From positions 1-64,000 of IMG/VR virus record IMGVR_UViG_3300017971_000200: a stretch of 64,000 bases of DNA, one strand, 5' to 3'. This document shows positions 50,525 to 58,439 of the stretch, in pieces (position 1 is the first letter of the stretch; the number at the start of each line of letters is the position of its first letter). The stretch is from a virus. The notes beneath the pieces are model-generated. The model saw only the letters and a program-made list of their open reading frames with translations. It was not told the origin of the DNA and searched no databases. The position numbers were made by a program, and so were the translations under genes.

Positions 50525-50715
50525 CTGTTTTCTGATATTTCTTCAAATTCTATATCTTGTATTTCCTCAACGAAGTAAAGTAACCCATCTTTCTTTAAAA
50601 CTAAATCGGCTTGTTTGTACCATCTAAACCAATCTAACTTATCTGCCGAAAACCCCGTATCCGGAGTTTTCATTTTTACAACCCATCTTTTGTCTTGAAA
50701 TGATAAAAATTCCAT
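50521..50715 (-). CDS. 64-residue hypothetical protein
   Basis: MEFLSFQDKRWVVKMKTPDT; Trp-rich small protein with an acidic end (EEISENS). Two nt from its neighbour. Its last codons are shared with the promoter of the next unit. Unknown. Confidence 0.42.
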   Translation of the reverse strand: MEFLSFQDKRWVVKMKTPDTGFSADKLDWFRWYKQADLVLKKDGLLYFVEEIQDIEFEEISENS

Positions 50716-50717
50716 AT

Positions 50718-50957
50718 TTATCTTACCAACGCTAATATATTTTCTTCATCTACAATAAAAGAACCATCAGACAATTCTATAGCTTTTCTTTTATCAAATA
50801 TAACTTTTTTATTTTCACTTATAGCAGTTTCGCCATTTTTTAGAACAAGTCCAACAACCACCTTTTCATTTTGATCCGTATATTCTATTATACTACTTTT
50901 ACTTTCTTTTATTTCTTCTATATGTAATCTCTTACCATAAGTATTTTGTATTTCCAT
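50718..50957 (-). CDS. 79-residue hypothetical protein
   Basis: Start ATG 50957 with GGGAG. MEIQNTYGKRLHIEEIKESK, beta-rich, with VIFDKRKAIELSDGSFIVDE. Unknown. Follows the Hsp20 gene past a GC-rich hairpin. Confidence 0.45.
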   Translation of the reverse strand: MEIQNTYGKRLHIEEIKESKSSIIEYTDQNEKVVVGLVLKNGETAISENKKVIFDKRKAIELSDGSFIVDEENILALVR

Positions 50958-50972
50958 TTCATTTCTCCCATA

Positions 50973-50999
50973 TAACCAGGTGGGGCATGGAGAGAGCCC
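50973..50999 (-). other. GC-rich hairpin after the Hsp20 gene
   Basis: Minus strand GGTGGGGC / GCCCCACC, 8 perfect pairs, no T run behind it. More likely an RNA-stability or attenuator hairpin than a full terminator. Confidence 0.5.
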
Positions 51000-51026
51000 C
51001 ACCGGATTTCAGCCATTACGAAGCGG

Positions 51027-51443
51027 TTATTTGATTTCTATTTCTTTTAGTTTTTCTTCCTCTTTTTTGGGAAGCGTAATTGTTAGGACACCATTCTTGA
51101 AATTGGCGTCGATGTTTTGTTTATCAAAAGAATCTCCAAGATAAAACCTACGAGCAAAAGTTTTACTACCTATCTCTCGATAAAGATATTTCTTCTTTTC
51201 CTCTTTTTCTTCTTTTACTTCGCCGGACACGGTTAAGTAACCTTTTTCATACTCGATTTTGATGTCTTTCTTATCAAATCCTGGCGTTACGGCGACAACC
51301 TCTAATTGATCGTCTTTCTCAACAACGTCAACTTTTACATTGTCGCCATCGAAAAATCCCAGACTTCTCCGATTAAAAAAGAAATCACTATCATCAAAAA
51401 GTGACGGAATGTCGCGTGAAAAATATTTAATTAAACTATCCAT
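51027..51443 (-). CDS. Small heat-shock protein, Hsp20/alpha-crystallin
   Basis: 138 residues. Alpha-crystallin domain: VKVDVVEKDDQLEVVAVTPG, YLTVSGEVKEEKEE, RRFYLGDSF, and the signature FKNGVLTITLPK with the A/G-x-L. C-terminal anchor is replaced by a Lys/Glu tail ending LKEIEIK. Holdase chaperone; many cyanophages and other marine phages carry hsp20. ~130 nt upstream region at 51444-51578 carries no obvious TTGACA promoter. Confidence 0.92.
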   Translation of the reverse strand: MDSLIKYFSRDIPSLFDDSDFFFNRRSLGFFDGDNVKVDVVEKDDQLEVVAVTPGFDKKDIKIEYEKGYLTVSGEVKEEKEEKKKYLYREIGSKTFARRFYLGDSFDKQNIDANFKNGVLTITLPKKEEEKLKEIEIK

Positions 51444-51578
51444 AATTAATTCTCCTTGTGTTTGTTTTACGTTATAGTTTAATCAAATATGTTACAAATA
51501 TCGTACCAAAAAATCTCAGTCGTTGTTTTTATTGATTTTATCTTAGTTTAGTAAAATAACCATTATTTTTGTATGTCA

Positions 51579-52781
51579 TTATGTCACACTTAGTATGACA
51601 TCATTGTTCGTGTCGCCAAAAACGGTGGCGAAAATCGCTTCCTTCTTGTCAAGGATATAATAATATACATCAACCTGTTCGCTCGTCTTTCTCAATGTTT
51701 GATTCTTGTAATGTACATCTTTACCCTCTTTTATGATCTTATCATAATGTTTCAATCTTTCCAAGTTCTCATTGTTTGTAACTCTAAAATGTTCCTGAGC
51801 TCTTGACTTCATTGGTTTATTGATTATATCTTGTCGTTTTAAACCGGTCAACTTCTCAAAACTTTCATTCGCATCAAGTATAATGTAATCGACCACTCTA
51901 TTCTTTTTATCATAAATAAGTTTTTTGTAGGCTATCGCATTGAAACTACGATGAAAAAGTAACTTGTATTTTCTCTCGTTTTCTTTGGCTTGTTCAGTGA
52001 GAAATTTTGTTTTTGTTATGTCTTGAATCGTTTGTATAAAATATAATGGTTCATCGTTTGATGTTTTTTGTAAAGTGGTTGTAACCAACGCCCAGAAGTA
52101 GAAACCATTATATTTCTTGAATCGTTTCTCTACTTGAACAAAATCTTGACCACCATCTAATAACCTATTACAAATATAATCAACCGATTCCAGATCAGAT
52201 TTATATGTTATATCTTTTGGAGTAAGATCAAGTATGTCGCCACGAGTGTAACCCAATAGGTTACAAAATGTGTCGTTTACATCCATGTATTTCATGTCCA
52301 TGTCTACTATGGCTTGAGCGACACCGGGATTGTTGAATAATCCATCGAATTTTTCTTGTTCGATTTTCTCAGTGTTCGCTAACATCCTCTCGTTCGTTAC
52401 ATCACGACCAACTAAAATAAGGTATTCATCGTCGTATAAACCATGAGCTGGATCATCTTGTGATGGAGTGTTAGATATACGATGTATATAATACTTACAT
52501 GATACTAACTTAGTATCACTATTTTTTGTTTGTATAAAGAATTCCTGTTCACCATTGAATGTTTCATTGAACATTTTTTGTAATACTTTTTCGGTGTTGT
52601 CCTTATCATCTTCTATTACTAATGATGAAAAAGGTTTTTCCTGCATTTCATGATGATTATATCCCAACGCCTTAAAAGTATTGTTATTTACTTCTTGTAC
52701 TCGTTTGAATTCATCAATGATGAAAATCATTGCATCAACTTCATTTAATAAGTTGTATAAAAAATCTTTATCATTTAACAT
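51579..52781 (-). CDS. Triple PAS-domain protein without output domain
   Basis: 400 residues, three PAS folds: ~10-130 (IFIIDEFKRVQEVNNNTFKA; GYNHHEMQEKP), ~140-260 (GVAQAIVDMDMKYMDVNDTF; LLGYTRGDILDLTPKDITY) and ~275-390 (YIILDANESFEKLTGLKRQD; then IINKP). No histidine kinase, GGDEF, HTH or HPt follows. Closest relatives by wording are bacterial PAS sensor arrays. In a phage, it may act as a competitor or partner for a host sensor, e.g. by heterodimerisation (speculative). Confidence 0.82.
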   Translation of the reverse strand: MLNDKDFLYNLLNEVDAMIFIIDEFKRVQEVNNNTFKALGYNHHEMQEKPFSSLVIEDDKDNTEKVLQKMFNETFNGEQEFFIQTKNSDTKLVSCKYYIHRISNTPSQDDPAHGLYDDEYLILVGRDVTNERMLANTEKIEQEKFDGLFNNPGVAQAIVDMDMKYMDVNDTFCNLLGYTRGDILDLTPKDITYKSDLESVDYICNRLLDGGQDFVQVEKRFKKYNGFYFWALVTTTLQKTSNDEPLYFIQTIQDITKTKFLTEQAKENERKYKLLFHRSFNAIAYKKLIYDKKNRVVDYIILDANESFEKLTGLKRQDIINKPMKSRAQEHFRVTNNENLERLKHYDKIIKEGKDVHYKNQTLRKTSEQVDVYYYILDKKEAIFATVFGDTNNDVILSVT

Positions 52782-53035
52782 ATAAATCTCTCAAGTAAGT
52801 TAACTATCAAATAAGAACCTGAACAAGATGTAAGTGTTTCTAATCGTTGTTCTTTACTTATTGTATTGTCACTAATAACCTTTAACATATCTCGTAAATA
52901 TGACTTGTCCAAATCAGATGGCGCCACAACTTCTATGTCTAAATTAGACAAAATAGATAAATCACGAATTTCACTTACTAACTCTTTTCGTGTTTCATCT
53001 TTCGCCTTGTCAATTATTTCTTTCCACTCTCCCAT
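52775..53035 (-). CDS. 86-residue helical protein
   Basis: Start ATG 53035 (GGAGTAAAATT). MGEWKEIIDKAKDETRKELV, acidic helices. Overlaps the PAS gene start by 7 nt, so the two are translated together; possibly its partner. Unknown. Confidence 0.5.
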   Translation of the reverse strand: MGEWKEIIDKAKDETRKELVSEIRDLSILSNLDIEVVAPSDLDKSYLRDMLKVISDNTISKEQRLETLTSCSGSYLIVNLLERFIC

Positions 53036-53061
53036 AATTTTACTCCATGTATAAATAGTGA

Positions 53062-53670
53062 TCAACCATAAAATTTTGATTCACCATATAGTAATTTTAC
53101 CTCTTTCATGATAAAAGCATACATACGAGCAACATTATACGCATCGTCCATTCCACGATGGGGCGAGCCTTCAAACTCTAAACCAAGTACCTGAAGCGCG
53201 TTGTCCACGTTTCGTTGTACGTTTTGATTCGTCAAAAGTGAAAACCAATACTTGAAATTACTATGAGTATGTTTGAACGGATATTGTAATCCCTTTCTCT
53301 CACATTCTCTTTCTACTTGTTGTCTATCAAAATCTCCCCAGGACATCCATTCATATTTCGTTGTCTTGAACTCAGTCATCATCCTCGCCAGGGCATAGTC
53401 AAGGGCAAGACCATCCTTGATTATCATTTGTTGAGTGATACCTGTGAGTTTAGTGCAGTAATCTGTTATACCACTTAGACCCATCTCTGTAGGAATTATG
53501 AGATAACTTTCTTTCTTTTCGATCTCCAATGATCTCGTATCAAGTTGTACTATTCCTATCTCAATCATTTCCATTACGTCACGTTGATTTCGTCCATCAG
53601 GAAGTATACCATTTTCCCAACAAGTGCTTTCCAAATCTACGAAATTTATTTTTTGTACCTTTTTCGCCAT
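53062..53670 (-). CDS. DEDDh 3'-5' exonuclease
   Basis: 202 residues. INFVDLESTCWE (Exo I: Asp-x-Glu), WMSWGDFDRQQVE (Exo II: Asp) and GSPHRGMDDAYNVARMYAF (Exo III: His and Asp) give the full DEDDh set of the ERI1/RNase T group. ERI1-like enzymes trim the 3' ends of structured RNAs; here an RNA end-trimming role is plausible. Confidence 0.88.
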   Translation of the reverse strand: MAKKVQKINFVDLESTCWENGILPDGRNQRDVMEMIEIGIVQLDTRSLEIEKKESYLIIPTEMGLSGITDYCTKLTGITQQMIIKDGLALDYALARMMTEFKTTKYEWMSWGDFDRQQVERECERKGLQYPFKHTHSNFKYWFSLLTNQNVQRNVDNALQVLGLEFEGSPHRGMDDAYNVARMYAFIMKEVKLLYGESKFYG

Positions 53671-53671
53671 T

Positions 53672-53884
53672 TTATTTTCCTATCAATCTACAATTTTTTA
53701 TTTCTTCCGGTGTCGCCAATCTATACCTATCAAAAAAGATTACTTCCTTACCATGTTGTTTTCTCAACACTTCCTTTTGTTTCTTTACATATGAAAAAAC
53801 ATACACATTTCCGGTTGGAAAGTAAATCTTAAACGGACATTTGGTATCATCAAATATCACAATATCATCGTCTTTGAAATCCAT
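53672..53884 (-). CDS. 70-residue hypothetical protein
   Basis: MDFKDDDIVIFDDTKCPFKI, then YFPTGNVYVFSYVKKQKEVL and a basic end. Looks like a small SH3-like barrel. One base between this and the exonuclease gene. Confidence 0.45.
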   Translation of the reverse strand: MDFKDDDIVIFDDTKCPFKIYFPTGNVYVFSYVKKQKEVLRKQHGKEVIFFDRYRLATPEEIKNCRLIGK

Positions 53885-53885
53885 C

Positions 53886-54182
53886 TTACCAATCCTCAGT
53901 TGGATCGGGATTAATCCAAGATTCTATCAATGCTGATATGTATTCGTCTTTTGACTCCCATATACAATTTTTTAGTGCTCGTTCCTTTTCTTGTTCACTT
54001 TCATAATGACCATATTGTTCGGCGAACTCAAGTACATCAGTCATTTTGTCGTTTGTATCTTCCATTTCAGCACGCCAAACATATTCTGCTGCTCTCCGTA
54101 ACGCTTCTTTGTACTTTTGTTTACTCTTGAACTCGTCAAATATAGCGTCAACTAATTCTTCGGTATTTGTCTTTTTACACAT
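53886..54182 (-). CDS. 98-residue helical protein
   Basis: KTNTEELVDAIFDEFKSKQK, all-helical, acidic C-terminus (INPDPTEDW). Not recognised. Follows a 50-residue zinc protein gene closely. Confidence 0.45.
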   Translation of the reverse strand: MCKKTNTEELVDAIFDEFKSKQKYKEALRRAAEYVWRAEMEDTNDKMTDVLEFAEQYGHYESEQEKERALKNCIWESKDEYISALIESWINPDPTEDW

Positions 54183-54185
54183 TAT

Positions 54186-54338
54186 TTATTCCTTTATTTT
54201 ATATTTCTTTTTCGCCAATTTAAGATTTTGTGCGGTCGCTTTATCTTTTTCTTCATCACTTGTACAACCATAACATACATCTTCTGACATACCAAAAATA
54301 ACTAAATTGATTTCTTCACCACACTTTTTACATATCAT
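54186..54338 (-). CDS. 50-residue zinc-binding protein
   Basis: MICKKCGEEINLVIFGMSED and VCYGCTSDEEKDKATAQNLK: C-x2-C pair and C-x2-C pair 20 residues apart, then a basic helix. AAAGGA site. Unknown. Confidence 0.55.
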   Translation of the reverse strand: MICKKCGEEINLVIFGMSEDVCYGCTSDEEKDKATAQNLKLAKKKYKIKE

Positions 54339-54362
54339 AATTTATTCCTTTATTTTGTGTAG

Positions 54363-54433
54363 TCCGCCCACCGGGAATCGAACCCGAATAAGTGAGTTTA
54401 GAAGTCACTGTTCTACCATTGAACTATGGGCAG
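54363..54433 (-). tRNA. Candidate amber-suppressor tRNA (anticodon CTA) or aberrant tRNA-Arg(TCT)
   Basis: Acceptor CTGCCCA/TGGGCGG, D-arm GTTC-AATGGTA-GAAC, anticodon stem GTGA/TCAC with a C-C mismatch at 31-39, T-arm TCGGG-TTCGATT-CCCGG, A73. Counting a 7-nt loop gives TTCTAAA with anticodon CTA. With the two flanking C included it is a 9-nt loop in which TCT is a possible alternative. Several genes here end in TAG. Confidence 0.7.
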
Positions 54434-54445
54434 ATATAAAAGCGG

Positions 54446-54835
54446 TCAACTTGTGACCGCTTCATTTTCTTTTTGAGCCATTATAGGTAAATCTTTGAAC
54501 ATTCTTCCATTTGTATATACAGCAATCGCTGTAAGTTGGTTATCTAAATCAGGTTCATGAAAAAGTGAAAAAGGTATTTTCTTTCTATCATCATATTGTT
54601 TATCATTGATAGATTGTAACTTGTCTTTCCACTCATTCAATTCATGACTACTTTCAACAGCGAGAAAAATAAGATAACCATTCTTCCACTCGCTCTTCGG
54701 ATAGTCCATCATAAACTGAGCAACTACATGAGCACCCTGAACTGCTTGATATGATGGATCAAATAATTTAATAAAACTATCCGGTTTCTCCATACATCCT
54801 AAATCATTACGAGTTAGAACATATAGCCGTTTCAT
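54446..54835 (-). CDS. Peptidyl-tRNA hydrolase 2 (PTH2)-like protein
   Basis: 129 residues from ATG 54835 (AGAAGG; longer frame lacks a site). MKRLYVLTRNDLGCMEKPDS, AVQGAHVVAQFMMDYP, GYLIFLAVESSHELNEW and the DNQLTAIAVYTNGRMF stretch follow the PTH2 order (basic start, AAQ.aHA, strand with 'EL', the D..T..aV strand). The conserved catalytic Lys/Asp are only partly clear, so function is probable, not certain. It would recycle peptidyl-tRNA, fitting the tRNA-rich genome. Confidence 0.7.
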   Translation of the reverse strand: MKRLYVLTRNDLGCMEKPDSFIKLFDPSYQAVQGAHVVAQFMMDYPKSEWKNGYLIFLAVESSHELNEWKDKLQSINDKQYDDRKKIPFSLFHEPDLDNQLTAIAVYTNGRMFKDLPIMAQKENEAVTS

Positions 54836-55133
54836 TATCCACCTTCTGTATAACGGGATACGCATTAAGAAGTTGTTCAATGTAATCTTGATTTGGCTCA
54901 TTATCGTCTCTTACCGACCTTTCAATTTGTTCATAACTTTTACCACGTGCCATACAATAAGCAATATGTTGATGTCTAAATTCATATTTCGCTTGTTGTA
55001 CTTCGTGTCGTTTTTTATTTGATTCTTTTCTACTTCGTTCTAATTCCTTAAACTCGATCTTGAGTTGTCTGATTTGTTGTGCTAACCCTTTAAGGTAATA
55101 TTTTCTCGATTTGATATATTCTTTACGTTCCAT
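54807..55133 (-). CDS. Basic coiled-coil protein
   Basis: 108 residues; long basic helix (KGLAQQIRQLKIEFKELERS; RHEVQQAKYEFRHQHIAYCM). Overlaps the PTH2 gene by 29 nt. Possible nucleic-acid binding. Unknown. Confidence 0.5.
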   Translation of the reverse strand: MERKEYIKSRKYYLKGLAQQIRQLKIEFKELERSRKESNKKRHEVQQAKYEFRHQHIAYCMARGKSYEQIERSVRDDNEPNQDYIEQLLNAYPVIQKVDNETAICSNS

Positions 55134-55183
55134 TTTAAATCTCCTTTATATTATTGTTTCATTTTTTATGATACATTACCACT

Positions 55184-55204
55184 TGTTTCAATAAAAATGA
55201 AACA
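55184..55204. repeat. Inverted repeat TGTTTCA/TGAAACA
   Basis: Palindromic hairpin with a 7-nt loop in the 100-nt gene-free stretch 55140-55250; another GTTTCATTTTTT copy lies at 55155. No promoter of the TTGACA class is seen in this stretch. Confidence 0.5.
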
Positions 55205-55254
55205 TTAAGGAGGCTTAAAACTTTTTATCTACGTAAAGCCCTACGTCCACTTAA

Positions 55255-55392
55255 TCATTTTGATACTCCTATAAAATATCCATTGATTGATATACATATA
55301 CTTACACTATTGAAAATGATTTTTGTTCCAAAATCTTCATCCCAACCGTAAGATATGTGTTGACCTATATATTTTTCGTAATTTAATCTCAT
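55255..55392 (-). CDS. 45-residue hypothetical protein
   Basis: MRLNYEKYIGQHISYGWDED, then GTKIIFNSVSICISINGYFI; stop TGA. There is no SD, but a late-type motif lies at 55396-55408, so the mRNA would be nearly leaderless. Small beta-rich protein, unknown. Confidence 0.4.
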   Translation of the reverse strand: MRLNYEKYIGQHISYGWDEDFGTKIIFNSVSICISINGYFIGVSK

Positions 55393-55395
55393 AAC

Positions 55396-55408
55396 ATATA
55401 TAAATATA
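55396..55408 (-). promoter_or_regulatory. Late-type promoter motif
   Basis: Minus strand TATATTTATATAT directly before the ORF at 55392. Confidence 0.4.
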
Positions 55409-55552
55409 CTATTTTTTAATTTCCCCTAATCCTTTACACTTTGTACACGCTACTTCCATATATACCGGTTGTCCGTCCAATAGGGAAATCGGGACTAATC
55501 GTTGTCCCGATCCCTTACAAGTTGGACATATTTCTTTTTTACTTTTCGCCAT
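55409..55552 (-). CDS. 47-residue DnaJ-type double zinc-finger peptide
   Basis: MAKSKKEICPTCKGSGQRLV and a second CTKCKGLGE: two C-x2-C-x-G-x-G repeats as in the DnaJ Cys-rich domain, here alone. TAG stop. It overlaps the membrane gene stop by 14 nt. Likely binds zinc and a partner protein. Confidence 0.6.
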   Translation of the reverse strand: MAKSKKEICPTCKGSGQRLVPISLLDGQPVYMEVACTKCKGLGEIKK

Positions 55553-56855
55553 CAGTCTTTACCTTTTTTGTACGCGGTTTACGCGGTTTTGGTAAATACT
55601 TAATTTCATTTATAGAATGAATATGATAACGACCCTCATAATCACTTGGATTTGTGGCGACAAGATTATAACTAATACGAACCTTTTTATAATCCGATTG
55701 TTTCGTCCTCAATTTGAACTTTTCAGGAAATACATCAGAACCGATATAAATTTTTCGTTTCTCGCCATCTATAAAACCATTATGTGATTCATTTTGGAAT
55801 CTTAAAACTAATTCGCCAACATCTTCATGTGTTTCAATAAACTCAATAGGCGGACAATGATTACTCACTGTTGATGTGATCATATGCCATACTACATAAC
55901 AAATCTCACCAATCTTTTTCAATACCCACCAAATAGTAGTGAATACAACTCCAATAACACTAAATATAAAACCAAATACCAACCCCACAGGTTTCAAAAT
56001 AGCAACAATCGTATTGATCCACTTTTCTGCGGTTTCTTTTCGACGTTCCTCTTTAGCATCAATTTCTTCCTTGTGAGCCTTGTAATATTCGTCTTGTTGT
56101 TTCTTGAATTCGGCTTCTTTTTTACGGCGTTCCGCAAGACGAGCGAACTTTTTGTCTTGTCGTCGTTCTCGTATATTACAAGATTTCTTAATGAGAAAGT
56201 TGAAACATCCACGATTGAATAGAAATACACCTATACGATATAATACCCAAAATGTGACCACCATACCTAATAAAATAAGTAATCCCATTCCAACTACATA
56301 TCCTAACATTCCCCATTCAATGGCAACCAACCAACCGGCAAGCATTACAAGTAAATCCCATACTACACTTAAAAACCAAAATACTGCCCATAATACCCAA
56401 TACACAACAAAATATGGAATGGCGAAAATAACATGAATACCATAACCTACCCATGCTACTGCATTGTCAAGGAATAATAAAGATATGAAGAATGTTGTAA
56501 TGAATGCTAACATAGAAATAATTAATGAAAACGAAAAAGGATTTTCGTCTTTTAATGCTTCGAAATGTTCAGGTAACGATGGTATAACAAGACCTATCAA
56601 TTTTGTTAGACCATAAATAATATAGGCGAAAATAAACAAAGGAAAAGTAACTACCATCAAAAGTGATCCCCAAAACATAAATTGGTAAAACGGACACTTA
56701 TGAGTAACTAACTTTTCGCCCATACCATACCAACTTCTCAACCATTGGTAATAACGATACCTGGCATCTGAGACGCCCATCGTAATGGTATCTTCGACAC
56801 CAAACAACTTTTCGGAAGCGTCTCTTGCTTTAGATTTTGCTTCCCATTTACTCAT
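55539..56855 (-). CDS. Large multi-pass membrane protein
   Basis: 438 residues, about eight hydrophobic segments (FWGSLLMVVTFPLFIFAYII; FSFSLIISMLAFITTFFISL; YFVVYWVLWAVFWFLSVVWD; MGLLILLGMVVTFWVLYRIG; LVFGFIFSVIGVVFTTIWWV) with a charged coiled coil near residue 240-280 (EFKKQQDEYYKAHKEEIDAK). No transporter motif recognised. Co-transcribed with two small membrane proteins. Confidence 0.6.
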   Translation of the reverse strand: MSKWEAKSKARDASEKLFGVEDTITMGVSDARYRYYQWLRSWYGMGEKLVTHKCPFYQFMFWGSLLMVVTFPLFIFAYIIYGLTKLIGLVIPSLPEHFEALKDENPFSFSLIISMLAFITTFFISLLFLDNAVAWVGYGIHVIFAIPYFVVYWVLWAVFWFLSVVWDLLVMLAGWLVAIEWGMLGYVVGMGLLILLGMVVTFWVLYRIGVFLFNRGCFNFLIKKSCNIRERRQDKKFARLAERRKKEAEFKKQQDEYYKAHKEEIDAKEERRKETAEKWINTIVAILKPVGLVFGFIFSVIGVVFTTIWWVLKKIGEICYVVWHMITSTVSNHCPPIEFIETHEDVGELVLRFQNESHNGFIDGEKRKIYIGSDVFPEKFKLRTKQSDYKKVRISYNLVATNPSDYEGRYHIHSINEIKYLPKPRKPRTKKVKTDGEK

Positions 56856-57064
56856 TTGGACACCTCCGTTGAATCAGTTGATGTTGAGTCAGTTAATGTT
56901 TCGATAACTTGTAACAAACTATCTCTTTCTGCTGTTAGAGCGATAACAGCTTCAGAATCTTCGGAAACTCTCGCTTCCTCAAGATGATTCGTTGATTGCC
57001 ATGAGAATATAAAAACTAAGACAATAACCAAGATAATAATACCTGCTCTTACATAATCATTCAT
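56852..57064 (-). CDS. 70-residue single-pass membrane protein
   Basis: Start ATG 57064 (AAAGGG). MNDYVRAGIIILVIVLVFIF helix, then an acidic coiled coil ending TDSTSTDSTEVSK. The layout (N-terminal anchor, helical Ser/Thr-rich tail) is that of a spanin-like or anti-holin-like small protein, but no motif decides. Confidence 0.5.
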   Translation of the reverse strand: MNDYVRAGIIILVIVLVFIFSWQSTNHLEEARVSEDSEAVIALTAERDSLLQVIETLTDSTSTDSTEVSK

Positions 57065-57093
57065 AATATAACCCTTTCTTTTTGATGAATGTT

Positions 57094-57264
57094 TCACCGA
57101 TTATAGTGTATATCTTCTTTAACTAATAATTCGTTATAATGTTCCAACCAGGTTAAAAAAACTTGTCCTTTAGTTGTAAATTCATTTTTATCAATAGGTT
57201 TTTCGCCATGTTTCTCACATAACTTCTCATATCGTCTATAATCTCGTAGTAAATCCTTGTCCAT
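57094..57264 (-). CDS. 56-residue basic protein
   Basis: ATG 57264 with AAAGGG site, frame different from a longer antisense-looking frame here. MDKDLLRDYRRYEKLCEKHG, helical, acidic/basic mix. Adjacent to two tRNA genes. Unknown. Confidence 0.5.
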   Translation of the reverse strand: MDKDLLRDYRRYEKLCEKHGEKPIDKNEFTTKGQVFLTWLEHYNELLVKEDIHYNR

Positions 57265-57287
57265 AATAACCCTTTCATTTTAGATAG

Positions 57288-57359
57288 TAGCGTGTAGCAG
57301 ATTCGAACTGCTAAGGCAACAGGATATGAGCCCGTGCTGGACAACCAATCCGACACGCC
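57288..57359 (-). tRNA. tRNA-Met(CAT) or Ile2(CAT)
   Basis: Acceptor GGCGTGT/ACACGCT (G1-U72), anticodon arm ACGGG-CTCATAT-CCTGT, T-arm AGCAG-TTCGAAT-CTGCT, A73. Elongator Met or lysidine-type Ile2 cannot be separated by eye. D-arm is irregular (GGATTGGTTGTCC). Confidence 0.85.
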
Positions 57360-57368
57360 ATTCAACCG

Positions 57369-57441
57369 TGGGTCTGGTTGGAGTTGAACCAACGATCTTC
57401 GCCATGTCACGACGACGACTTAACCTCTTGTCCACAGACCC
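57369..57441 (-). tRNA. tRNA-Val(GAC)
   Basis: Acceptor GGGTCTG/CAGACCC, anticodon arm TCGTC-GTGACAT-GGCGA, T-arm GTTGG-TTCAACT-CCAAC, A73. No CCA. Confidence 0.85.
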
Positions 57442-57453
57442 AATATAACAATT

Positions 57454-57963
57454 TTAAAACCATTTGTCAAGGAAATTCTGGATTGTGTCCTCTTTTCCTC
57501 TCTTTATCCACCATTCTTTTCTAAGTAATCCCTTAAAAACATATATCTCGTGTGTTAAAAAATTTGTTACTCCAAATAAAATCAACCCACTAAAAAATAC
57601 CCATGACCATGTTTGTAAAGTCATTGATATAACTGCTAATACATATCCACCTAAAATACCTACAAAATATGTCAAGTATTGAAATCCTTGTCTTATTATT
57701 TTCGCCCCATGCCATCCATCAAACATGAACGCTGGTTTAACAATAAATCCTAACCACTTCTTTCTCGTTCCATCTTCATTATATTTTCGTTCCCACGCAC
57801 TATCAGGATCAACCATATACCACGACCACCAACCACCTTTTGGCAACCAATCAAAAATTGAATCTTCATAATAATATTGTAGACCATCTTCTATATCATT
57901 GAATATAATAGAAACTATCCACAACACTAAGGCGACAAAAAATAATATAATAAATAAAAGCAT
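57454..57963 (-). CDS. Membrane protein, 169 residues
   Basis: Hydrophobic helices at the N-terminus (MLLFIILFFVALVLWIVSII) and in the second half (YFVGILGGYVLAVISMTLQT; WVFFSGLILFGVTNFL), Trp-rich middle. No family assigned. Stop 12 nt from tRNA-Val. Confidence 0.55.
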   Translation of the reverse strand: MLLFIILFFVALVLWIVSIIFNDIEDGLQYYYEDSIFDWLPKGGWWSWYMVDPDSAWERKYNEDGTRKKWLGFIVKPAFMFDGWHGAKIIRQGFQYLTYFVGILGGYVLAVISMTLQTWSWVFFSGLILFGVTNFLTHEIYVFKGLLRKEWWIKRGKEDTIQNFLDKWF

Positions 57964-57980
57964 CTTATCTCTCCCATTTA

Positions 57981-58283
57981 TTATAAATAGTGTTCATTCT
58001 TTTCTTTCAACCATTCCATTAATAATTTATTCTTTTCGCCGACATAAACAGGACACCACTCAAGAAACTCAAGCGGTTTCACTGTTCCATATGGAGCTCC
58101 AGTATCCCAGTGATACTCCATATCAAGAAACTCCATTGTAAACTTTTGTCGTATTCCTATAAAACCTTGTTTCTTCTGATGATATACTCCAAGAGTAAAG
58201 TTACGAGCTAATATCATATATAAACCGGTATGCTCACACTTTTCTATTGGTAAATAATCCTCAACATTTGTTGTATATCCCAT
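57981..58283 (-). CDS. Hypothetical protein, 100 residues
   Basis: Start ATG 58283 (GGAG, 6 nt). MGYTTNVEDYLPIEKCEHTG; residues ~55-85 read EFLDMEYHWDTGAPYGTVKP. Alpha/beta, no motif. Confidence 0.5.
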   Translation of the reverse strand: MGYTTNVEDYLPIEKCEHTGLYMILARNFTLGVYHQKKQGFIGIRQKFTMEFLDMEYHWDTGAPYGTVKPLEFLEWCPVYVGEKNKLLMEWLKEKNEHYL

Positions 58284-58304
58284 ACAATACTCCAACTTAA
58301 TTTG

Positions 58305-58430
58305 TGGTATTTGTAGGATTCGAACCTAAATTCCGGTGTATCAGACCGACGTGTTACCGTGAGCGGTTATCCAATAAGATTAACCGGTCTCTTATTGGCT
58401 TCCCTTTGTGCTCTATTACACTACCATACC
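58305..58430 (-). tRNA. tRNA-Ile(GAT) with ~60-nt insertion in the D-loop
   Basis: 126 nt. Acceptor GGTAT/ATACC (positions 6 and 7 mismatched), D-stem GTGT/ACAC, anticodon arm TCGGT-CTGATAC-ACCGG, T-loop TTCGAAT, A73. Between the D-stem strands there is a structured insertion with GAGC/GCTC and a 9-bp CCAATAAGA/TCTTATTGG hairpin. Whether it is spliced, tolerated or makes a pseudogene is unknown. Confidence 0.55.
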
Positions 58431-58439
58431 ATTATACTC

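Noticed and set aside
50973-50999. Full Rho-independent terminator after Hsp20
   Set aside because: Strong stem but followed by TGGTTATATGGG, not a T run.
54363-54433. Firm claim that the phage uses a reassigned UAG code
   Set aside because: Every supported gene here reads well with standard stops and several end in TAG with sensible lengths; only the tRNA hints at suppression.
57153-57410. 85-residue minus-strand frame across two tRNA genes
   Set aside because: It reads through tRNA-Met and tRNA-Val. A better start with AAAGGG in another frame gives the 56-residue gene at 57094-57264.
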